From NCBI RefSeq assembly GCF_020873915.1, contig NZ_JAHWGP010000032.1, forward strand, positions 1-64,000: a stretch of 64,000 nucleotides of DNA, written 5' to 3'. Positions 1 through 6,061 of the stretch are shown here, piece by piece. Each line of letters starts with the position of its first letter. Position 1 is the stretch's first letter. The position numbers were made by a program, and so were the translations under genes. Below the pieces are notes generated by a model, which saw nothing but the letters and a program-made list of their open reading frames with translations, was not told the DNA's origin and did no database searches. The stretch comes from Streptomyces sp. DH5. GTDB taxonomy: Bacteria; Actinomycetota; Actinomycetes; Streptomycetales; Streptomycetaceae.

Positions 1-1
1 C

Positions 2-115
2 AAAACCCTCGGAGCCGTCAACATCGCCAAGACCACTCGGGCAATCCGCGACCAGCCCGAACGAGCCCTCCCGCTCCTGGGCATCACCAACAACCCGGAC
101 ACTCAAGGAACTTGA
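2..115 (+). pseudogene. C-terminal fragment of a transposase, cut by the window edge
   Basis: An open frame runs from the window edge to a TGA at 113-115 and encodes 37 residues (NIAKTTRAIRDQPERALPLL in its middle). The pattern resembles the C-terminus of ISAs1-type DDE transposases, which end in a similar helix followed by a short tail. Only the tail is visible, so the family call is tentative. It ends just upstream of a second transposase gene, so two insertion sequences probably abut here. Confidence 0.45.
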
Positions 116-144
116 TCAAGCCCTGGTCGCTCGTTGGTTGGGTC

Positions 145-1025
145 ATGGGTCGGGGGGATCTGACGAATCGCGAGTGGTCGCTGCTGGAGCCGCATCTGCC
201 GCCTCCGGGTGGCCGAGGCGGCCGGTGGAACGACCACCGCACCGTGGTCAACGGGATCCTGTTCCGGATCCGCACCGGTGTTCCGTGGCGTGACCTGCCG
301 GAACGCTACGGCTCCTGGAAGACCGTCTACGAGCGGCATCGCCGCTGGTCGGCGGACGGTACCTGGGACCGGCTCCTGCAGGCGGTCCAGGCCGACGCCG
401 ACCTTGCCGGGCGGATCGACTGGTCGATGGTCGGCGTCGACTCGACGTCCTGCCGGGCCCACCAGCACGCGGCCGGCGCCCGCAAGGCCAGGCCGCGGAT
501 CCCGAAAAAAGGACGACGCCCCGGCACCACCGCCCCGATGAGGGGCTCGGGCGGTCCCGGGGCGGCCTGACCTGCAAGATCCACCTTGCCGGTGAAGGCG
601 GCTGCCGCCCCATGGCCCTTCTGATCACTCCAGGGCAGTGGGGTGACGCCCCGCAGATGATCGAGGTCCTGGACCGGGTCCGGGTCCCCAGGCCGCTGGG
701 CGGACGGCCCCGGACCCGGCCCGACCACATCAGCGGAGACAAGGCATACAGCTCCCGCCGCAATCGCCGCTACCTGCGAAGACGCCGCATCAAACACACG
801 ATTCCCGAGCCGAAGGACCAGCGGGCCAACCGCCGGCGCAAAGGCAGCACGGGCGGCAGACCCGCCGGCTTCGACCGCGACCGCTACCGGCGACGCAACG
901 AGGTCGAGCGGACCATCAACCGACTCAAGAACTCCCGCGCGGTCGCCACCCGTTACGACAAAAGGGCCTACGTCTTCCACGGCACGGTCACCGCAGCAGC
1001 GATCCGCTTATGGCTCCGCCCATGA
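145..1025 (+). CDS. IS5-family transposase made by a -1 frameshift
   Basis: This transposase is encoded in two overlapping frames. The first frame (ATG 145) carries the N-terminal IS5-type domain: LTNREWSLLEPHLP, then a helix-turn-helix-like segment with GVPWRDLPERYGSW, then the first catalytic Asp in DWSMVGVDSTSCRAH. At the A6 run 505-510, a -1 shift joins KK to a frame that reads DEGLGRSRGGLTCKIHL and continues to the stop at 1023-1025. That frame contains GDKAYSS and the ERTINRLK motif with the catalytic Glu. Shifting of this kind is usual in the IS427 group of IS5. The downstream part looks intact, so the element may be active. A sequence GGCACTGTCCGGCGGATCA just after the stop (bottom strand) resembles a terminal repeat, but I could not find its partner on the left. 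Confidence 0.8.
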
Positions 1026-1120
1026 TCCGCCGGACAGTGCCTAGGGGGCGTATCGGGTCGTGATCAACAGGTGGTCCGGGTGAGGTGCTCGAGCCAGATA
1101 CGGTGCCCCCGAAGTCAGGC

Positions 1121-1600
1121 ATGAGGGGGATCGCGTTGGAGCGACGGAAGCTGATCGGGATCGGGGCGGGGCTGGCGGTCCTACCCGCCTGGCGGGCCCT
1201 GCGTCAGGTGACGAACGGGGCCAAGGGGGACTGGCACACCGACACCACACCGCTGGAGCGCGCATTCCCGCTGCTGGGCCCGCTCACCGACGCCAAGTGG
1301 GTGAGCAGCCGGGACAACGACCGGGGCATACCGTCGCCGGAGCTGGTGATCTCGGGCTTCGCCCGGCTGACACCGGGGAAACTTGCCGAGCTGACGGCGG
1401 CCCACGCCTTCGTCTCCGAGGGGCCGACCGATGACTTCTCCTCGTGGTTTGAGAAGCCGCTCAAGGGTGAGGGGCCGGAGAGCCCCCAGTGGATCCGGTC
1501 GCACGTGCTCGATCGCGACGGCAGCGGCTACTCCACCAAACTGTGGTTCGACCGTCGCAGCGACACCGTCCGCTTCTGGGCACTCAACCCGTACGGCTAA
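1121..1600 (+). CDS. Hypothetical protein with N-terminal membrane or export segment
   Basis: A 159-residue protein of unknown function. ATG 1121 gives MRGIALERRKLIGIGAGLAV, a short basic stretch followed by a hydrophobic segment, suggesting export or anchoring; a GTG at 1085 in the same frame is an alternative start. The rest has no motif I recognise: it is mixed charged and aromatic, includes DDFSSWFEKPLKGEGPE, and ends RFWALNPYG. Third codon positions are strongly GC, as in genuine Streptomyces genes. It sits alone between two IS regions. No nearby gene suggests a role. Confidence 0.55.
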   Translation: MRGIALERRKLIGIGAGLAVLPAWRALRQVTNGAKGDWHTDTTPLERAFPLLGPLTDAKWVSSRDNDRGIPSPELVISGFARLTPGKLAELTAAHAFVSEGPTDDFSSWFEKPLKGEGPESPQWIRSHVLDRDGSGYSTKLWFDRRSDTVRFWALNPYG

Positions 1601-1805
1601 CGAGCTCGTGCACGGTAGGACTGGTCCTGCGCTGCCAGCAGAACGGAGACCACGCCCGCTGTCGCCCAGTGTTCCTTGCGCCTCAGTGGGCCATGAGAGG
1701 CCAGGAACGGATCGAGGACTTGATCCCCGACAGGGAGTGGCTGACGTACTGAGCTGTTTCGACCCGCCGGAAGGCTGGGCGTGTGGCCCCAGTGGCGGAG
1801 ATGAA

Positions 1806-1861
1806 GAAAGCTCCTGGTAGACGGGTTAACGACCAAGATCACCAGCCCGCCAGGAGCTTTC
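1806..1861. repeat. Inverted repeat GAAAGCTCCTGG with 32-bp spacer
   Basis: GAAAGCTCCTGG at 1806-1817 is the exact reverse complement of CCAGGAGCTTTC at 1850-1861. It lies immediately upstream of the transposase N-terminal fragment starting at 1864, so it may be the leader or end structure of that insertion sequence. Confidence 0.55.
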
Positions 1862-1863
1862 TC

Positions 1864-1960
1864 GTGCTTGTCTACCCGTCCGCTATCGATCTGTCCAGCC
1901 GCACCCTGCGCCACCTTTCCGAGGTTCTCGCAGGTCACCGCCGCCGCATCGTACGGCACG
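1864..1960 (+). pseudogene. N-terminal fragment of a DDE_Tnp_4-type IS5 transposase
   Basis: From GTG 1864 the frame reads MLVYPSAIDLSSRTLRHLSE and then LAGHRRRI. This is the characteristic start of a common Streptomyces IS5-group transposase (DDE_Tnp_4 superfamily), which normally runs about 270 residues. After about 32 residues the similarity stops and the frame becomes nonsense, so only the 5' end of the gene survives. Related 3' pieces occur at 15.5 kb and 54.3 kb. This fragment is not simply the missing half of either, because their sequences are from a different subgroup. Confidence 0.55.
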
Positions 1961-2277
1961 TGCGAACCCCGCTGCCGTGGGCACGTCCCGCGTTCCCGCA
2001 TCACCAAGGGGAAGTGTCCGATCAACGGCGGATCTGGTGGTCAAGGAGACGCCCGAGATGACCGAGACCATTGTCGAGCAGGGGGTTGTGGCACGACTGT
2101 GGAGGCGACGGCAGACCGAAACGGGCCGGATGTACCTCGTGGGACTGCCGTCGTACCGGGACCTCGAAAACGGCAGCGCGGAAGCGGCGGAGTACCGGAC
2201 CCGGGTTCGGTCTCCCGACCGCCCGTGCGGCGCGGGCGAAACGCCTTGCCGGTCAGCTTGCGCAGCCGGACGTGGTC
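1961..2277. other. Gene-poor stretch with one weak reading frame
   Basis: A frame from ATG 2058 reads MTETIVEQGVVARLWRRRQT, and further on TGRMYLVGLPSYRDLENGSA. It has fair codon usage up to about 2200 and then degenerates before a strong hairpin. It has no clear ribosome binding site and no recognised family. It may be a remnant. Nothing else is visible. Confidence 0.3.
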
Positions 2278-2329
2278 CTCACCGTCGGCACCCCCGCGCC
2301 CGGCGGGGCGCGGGGGTGCCGACGGTGAG
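2278..2329. terminator. Perfect 23-bp inverted repeat hairpin
   Basis: The arm at 2278-2300 (CTCACCGTCGGCACCCCCG...) is repeated exactly in reverse complement at 2307-2329 with a 6-base loop. There is no T-tract. Long GC-rich hairpins without one commonly act as terminators in Streptomyces. It would isolate the secreted-protein gene at 2470 from upstream reading. Confidence 0.65.
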
Positions 2330-2469
2330 CCCGAAGGCGACAGCCCGCCGGGGGTGAGACCCCCCAGATGTCTGGGATGGGATACGCCGACCGACCGCGG
2401 CACTCTTTACCCGGTCGAGGGTGGTGAGCCGCCTTCGGCGCGTTCGGTGACGACAACGAGGGGGAAGAG

Positions 2470-2994
2470 ATGTCCATGCGAAGAAGGACCATGGGGATGC
2501 TGGCCGCAACCGCAGTCGCCGGTCTGACGGTGGCGGGGGCTCCGGCTGCCGGTGCGGCCCCGTCTGCGGCGGGTGACGCGGTCACGGCCTCCGTATGGCG
2601 GAACATCGCTCTGACCGGCACCTACACGATCCGCGACGACGAGGGCATCTTCGCCGCCGGTACGTACTGCAACGGCAACGTCGCCTCCGAGGGCTGGGTG
2701 AACGAGGTCCGCACGCCGTCGGTGTGGTGGGAGACCACGTGCGGGGGCGAGATCCGTGTGGAGAAGCATGTGTCCGCGGAGACGGACGCCGGCGGCGGAG
2801 TCATGATCTATGTGACCCTGCGGTTCTACGAGGGCACGAACGACACCAACACCGACCTCGACGCCGAGTACAACTTCAACCGCTACGTCCCCGCGGGACA
2901 GACCTCGACGGTCAGCGAGATCACGCTCCGCAACGGGGAGAACGGCGGCAAGGACTGGGCGAAGCTCAACCTCGTCCTGCACAACAACCGCTGA
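2470..2994 (+). CDS. Secreted hypothetical protein
   Basis: This 174-residue protein starts at ATG 2470 behind a GGGGGAAGAG ribosome binding site. It opens with a classic signal peptide: MSMRRRTMGMLAATAVAGLT, then an Ala/Gly-rich region ending near AGAAPSA. The mature part contains two cysteines (TYCNGN and ETTCGGE) likely to form one disulphide, and alternating beta-strand patterns such as IYVTLRFYEGTND. It is about the size of small secreted beta-sandwich proteins. I do not recognise a family. It stands alone, between a strong hairpin and a LuxR-type gene. Confidence 0.75.
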   Translation: MSMRRRTMGMLAATAVAGLTVAGAPAAGAAPSAAGDAVTASVWRNIALTGTYTIRDDEGIFAAGTYCNGNVASEGWVNEVRTPSVWWETTCGGEIRVEKHVSAETDAGGGVMIYVTLRFYEGTNDTNTDLDAEYNFNRYVPAGQTSTVSEITLRNGENGGKDWAKLNLVLHNNR

Positions 2995-3115
2995 CCCGTA
3001 CCGAGGCGTCGATCGCGCGCCCCGGACGTCGACGGTTCCCGGGCACGGTAAGCGGAGGCACAACTACCTGCGCAAACCGGGCTCGGGAACTGTTGTGCAC
3101 GCTTAGCCTCGGACC

Positions 3116-4246
3116 ATGAGGCGTCATGGGGGAGCAAGGCGGGTCGGCGAGACCGGGGACGCGGCGGCGCGGGCGGCGCAGTCCGCGCGGAGCGTCGAGG
3201 AGTTCTTCGAGGCGGTGAAACGGGTCGTACGGCCTGCGCTGCGCTTCGACGTATGCGCCTGCTTGACCGTGGACCCGCAGACGTTGATGAACACCGGCGG
3301 TGACTACCGAGACGGCCTGCCGCCCGCCATGATGCCGCGCATGCTCGACATCGAGTACCGCGAGGGGGATGCCAACGACCTGTCCGATCTGGCGGCCAGA
3401 CCGACGCCGGTGGGCCTGCTCAGCCGGGAGACGAGCGGGAACCTCACCCTCAGTCCCCGGTACCGCGACATCATGCGGCCCCTCGGTTTCCGCGACGAGC
3501 TGCGTGTGCTGCTGCGGGACCGTCACGGAGCATGGGGCGCCCTGGTCATGGGACGCGCGGACGACGCGTCCCCGTTCGGACCCCCAGAGCTGGCTGCGGC
3601 GGCGTCGCTGGTCCAGCCGTTGGGAAACGCACTGCGCCAGCTGCACCTGACGCGGCTCGCCGAAGCGAACACCTCGGAGACGGCGCCGGGACTGGTGTTG
3701 CTGGACGGCGACCACCAGGTGGTCCATGCGACACCCACCGTGGCCATGTGGTTCAACGACCTGGCGCACGCCGACGGCGTGCCGTCCGGGGATCGCGGAC
3801 TGCCTCCCGCCGTGTACGCGGTGGCAGCGGCGGTGCAGGCCGCAGGGGCCGCGGCCTCCCACACCTCGTGGATGCACAGCCGCAGGCACGGCCGGGTACG
3901 GTTGCACGCCTGGCGCCTGGAGGAACCCACGGCGGCCCCGGCCCGCACCGCCGTCGTCGTTGAACGAGCCGGTCCCACTGAGCACATCGCACTGATCGTC
4001 GCGGCGTACGGACTGACTCCTCGCGAGAGGGACGTCATGACGCTGGTGTTGCGGGGGCGGTCCACAGCCGACATCAGCCGCAGTGCAGGCTTGTCACCGC
4101 ACACGGTCCAGGACCACCTGAAGTCGGTGTTCGACAAGACGGGCGTCCGCAGCCGACGAGATCTGGTCGCCACGCTCTTCGCTCGTCACTACTTGCCGGA
4201 CATGAGTCCGCCGGCGTCCGCACCGCAACGCCGCCCCCGGGACTGA
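3116..4246 (+). CDS. LuxR-type transcriptional regulator with GAF-like sensor region
   Basis: A 376-residue cytoplasmic regulator. The C-terminal 60 residues form a LuxR/GerE helix-turn-helix: LTPRERDVMTLVLRGRSTAD, followed by SPHTVQDHLKSVFDKTGVRS. The first 200 residues resemble a degenerate GAF domain (FDVCACLTVD..., then GFRDELRVLLRDRHGAWGAL) and probably bind a small ligand. This architecture is common among orphan Streptomyces LuxR proteins. The gene lies about 1.2 kb upstream of the thiopeptide operon on the same strand, but transposase debris separates them, so it is not an obvious pathway regulator. Its target is unknown. Confidence 0.8.
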   Translation: MRRHGGARRVGETGDAAARAAQSARSVEEFFEAVKRVVRPALRFDVCACLTVDPQTLMNTGGDYRDGLPPAMMPRMLDIEYREGDANDLSDLAARPTPVGLLSRETSGNLTLSPRYRDIMRPLGFRDELRVLLRDRHGAWGALVMGRADDASPFGPPELAAAASLVQPLGNALRQLHLTRLAEANTSETAPGLVLLDGDHQVVHATPTVAMWFNDLAHADGVPSGDRGLPPAVYAVAAAVQAAGAAASHTSWMHSRRHGRVRLHAWRLEEPTAAPARTAVVVERAGPTEHIALIVAAYGLTPRERDVMTLVLRGRSTADISRSAGLSPHTVQDHLKSVFDKTGVRSRRDLVATLFARHYLPDMSPPASAPQRRPRD

Positions 4247-4254
4247 AGAGGCAA

Positions 4255-4975
4255 GTCCTCGAATTCGTCGGCTGCGACCCGTTCGTCGTCCTCGCCGACG
4301 CCGACCTCGGGTCTGTCCCGGATCCGGGTGTCCGACGTGAAGGACCGTCAGGAGCGGGCCAGGCGCAGCCCCTGGCCCGCTCCTGGAACCGGTTGCATCC
4401 CAAGCTGACCCACCGCTCCTCCTGGGTCGCAGCCGACGGCACCCTCCCCATCGTCGAGGGAACGGTGATTCGCCTGGACATCGACCACCTGCCCAGCGGA
4501 GCCACCCCCGAGCCGGTCTGGCTGTGGTGGTCGGGCACCGACACAACTCCCGCAGACGCCGACCGGCTCTGGCAGGCCTACCTGCGACGCTTCGACATCG
4601 AGCACACCTTCCGCCTGTTCAGGCAGTCCCTGGGCTGGACCGCACCGAAGATCCGCACTCCCCAGGCGGCTGACCGATGGACCTGGCTGATCATCGCCGC
4701 CTACACCCAGTTGCGGCTTGCCCGGCCGCTGGCGGCCGACCGGTGCCGACCCTGGGAGAAACCCAGCCCACCGGACAGGCTCACCCCCGCCCGCGTCCAC
4801 CGGGACTTCCGGCACATCCGCCCAGCGACCACCTGCCCGGCCCAGGCACCGAGACCCTCCCGGCACGGCCCCGGAGGACCACCAGGCCGCAAGAACACCC
4901 GGCCCACACCCCGCCACGACGTGCACACACCGCGCAAAACCCAGCCGCCGCGACAACAAACGAAGAAATGGTCTG
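4255..4975 (+). pseudogene. Truncated DDE transposase upstream of the thiopeptide cluster
   Basis: The frame reads LHPKLTHRSSW from 4393, then LDIDHLPSGATPEPVWLWWS, then RRFDIEHTFRLFRQSLGWT and ADRWTWLIIAAYTQLRLARP. This matches the C-terminal half of a widespread Streptomyces DDE transposase (IS4/IS701-like fold, with the catalytic Glu in IEHTFR). The N-terminal half, with the first catalytic Asp residues, is missing. The natural stop is also lost: after about 4975 the frame runs into unrelated sequence. It is therefore a dead remnant. It marks the left boundary of the thiopeptide region. Confidence 0.7.
4349..4385. repeat. 15-bp perfect inverted repeat
   Basis: CAGGAGCGGGCCAGG at 4349-4363 and its exact reverse complement at 4371-4385 are separated by 7 bases. 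It lies inside the transposase remnant and may be a fold-back in its coding DNA or a junction scar. Confidence 0.5.
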
Positions 4976-5476
4976 TCCAGGCTCAAGGGCCTCGTGGGCA
5001 GGGGCGGGCCCGCCGAACCGAGCAGGGCCCATCGGTCCGCCACACCGCCGCAGACGTTCGGAGCCGGCGGGAACCGCCGAAACCACCGCCCGGAGCAAGA
5101 AAGCGAAACAGGGCGCACCGCACCCGGTGCACGCCGTGGGCGGTCGCATGGAAAGAGGGTTACCCGTCCGCCTTTCCGGAGGATTCCCCTCCCCTTCATG
5201 CATCCGGCAGACCCGTCCGACAACGAATTCCGCACCGAAAGGTCGCGTCAGCGGCATCTCTCGGCCAAATCTGCGTCAGAGGCGAGGGAAAGCTCATCTC
5301 CGGGCCGACGTGGGTCCTATAGTCGGACCGCAAAAAGCGATCGATAAAGACGGGCCAAGGCGGCGCTTGCGCCGTCTTTCCGTCGTGCAATGCATTACCA
5401 GCGGGCTGCAAGGAACCGTTTCGAACGGCCCATTCAACGCACTTCCGGTTTCGCTTTCTCGCACGGAGGAGCTCCC
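4976..5476 (+). promoter_or_regulatory. Leader region of the thiopeptide operon
   Basis: About 500 bases without a convincing gene lie between the transposase remnant and the first precursor gene. GC content falls toward the 3' end, as expected of a promoter region. Notable elements are a hairpin at 5346-5379, the small palindrome CCGTTTCGAACGG at 5419-5431, and the strong ribosome binding site ACGGAGGAGC at 5464-5473. The promoter must lie here because no gene upstream could drive the operon, but I cannot assign -35 and -10 boxes with confidence. Confidence 0.5.
5346..5379 (+). terminator. Hairpin with T-run upstream of the precursor genes
   Basis: CGGCGC (5361-5366), TT and GCGCCG (5369-5374) form a tight stem, followed by TCTTTCC. 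An alternative outer pairing joins AAAGACGG (5346-5353) to CCGTCTTT (5372-5379). The two folds are mutually exclusive at their 3' side. It could terminate readthrough from upstream or act as an attenuator of the operon. Confidence 0.45.
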
Positions 5477-5674
5477 ATGTCCGACCTCGCGCGCACCGCC
5501 CCGGACCTCCAGGACCTCGACCTGGACCTCAGCGACCTCACCGTCACGGCCATGCGCGACACCGTCGCGCTGCCCGAGGGTGGGGCGTCCTGGGGATCCT
5601 GTTCGTGCCAGGGCTCGTCGTCCTGCGCCCAGCCCGAGCCCCAGCTGCAGACCGGCGTCGTCGACGCCGGCTGA
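5477..5674 (+). CDS. lazA1: Thiopeptide precursor peptide 1, lactazole-like core
   Basis: A 65-residue ribosomal precursor starting at ATG 5477 behind GGAGGAG. Residues 1-37 form an acidic, Leu/Asp-rich leader: LQDLDLDLSDLTVTAMRDTV is the recognition-type segment, ending in ALPEGGA. The core starts at Ser38: SWGSCSCQGSSSCAQP, then EPQLQTGVVDAG. From memory the lactazole precursor core is SWGSCSCQASSSCAQPQDM, so the first 16 core positions differ only at residue 9 (Ala to Gly). By analogy, Cys5, Cys7 and Cys13 become thiazoles, Ser11 an oxazole, and Ser1 with Ser12 form the central pyridine closing a 32-membered ring. The tail after the ring is nine residues longer than in lactazole. Modification sites are inferred. 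Confidence 0.9.
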   Translation: MSDLARTAPDLQDLDLDLSDLTVTAMRDTVALPEGGASWGSCSCQGSSSCAQPEPQLQTGVVDAG

Positions 5675-5726
5675 TCCGCACCCGCACCCACGACCCACCG
5701 GACCGCAACGTAGAAGGAAGAAGCCG

Positions 5727-5906
5727 ATGTCCGACACCAGCGCCATCCCGGGTCTCGACCTTACGGACCTCGACCTCGGGGACCTCACCGTGACTTCGAT
5801 GCGCGACACCGTCGCGCTTCCCGAGGGCGGTGCCTCCAACGGCGCCAGTTCCTGCTCCTGCAGCTCGTCCTCGTGCGCGCAGCCGCAGCTGCCCGTACCG
5901 CTGTAG
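5727..5906 (+). CDS. lazA2: Thiopeptide precursor peptide 2 with a divergent core
   Basis: A 59-residue precursor starting at ATG 5727 behind AGAAGGAAG, 52 bases after the first precursor gene. The leader (residues 1-36) is nearly the same as in precursor 1: LDLGDLTVTSMRDTVALPEG. The same enzymes should therefore recognise both. The core from Ser37 is SNGASSCSCSSSSCAQP, ending QLPVPL. Compared with precursor 1 it has Asn in place of Trp2, two extra residues before the first Cys, and lacks the Gln of position 8. Ser1 and the Ser before the last Cys are 13 positions apart rather than 12, predicting a ring one residue larger (35- instead of 32-membered). The ring size is an inference from spacing alone. 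Confidence 0.88.
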   Translation: MSDTSAIPGLDLTDLDLGDLTVTSMRDTVALPEGGASNGASSCSCSSSSCAQPQLPVPL

Positions 5907-5977
5907 ATCTCCGTCACACCGAGTGGTCGGCCGCGCGACTCGTGACACGCCACGGGAGCACCTGACCGGCCGGCGTG

Positions 5978-6016
5978 CGGCGCGGGTCGTCCACCCCCGG
6001 TGGCCGGCCCGCGCCG
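5978..6016 (+). terminator. Hairpin between the precursor genes and the enzyme genes
   Basis: CGGCGCGGG at 5978-5986 pairs with CCCGCGCCG at 6008-6016 across a 21-base loop that itself contains complementary pieces. Partial termination here would give more precursor than enzyme mRNA, a common arrangement in peptide natural product operons. There is no T-tract, so the function is tentative. Confidence 0.35.
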
Positions 6017-6061
6017 GTGCCGTACCACGGGAACCACGGGCACGAAGGGACGGAACAGCCC

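Noticed and set aside
3116-4246. LuxR-type regulator as the pathway regulator of the thiopeptide cluster
   Set aside because: It is separated by transposase debris and more than 1 kb, and lactazole-like clusters are not known to need one. There is no shared operator.
5318-5323. TATAGT as a -10 box for the thiopeptide operon
   Set aside because: No acceptable -35 box lies at 16-18 bases upstream, and the hairpin at 5346-5379 would follow it. It is not strong enough to report as the promoter.
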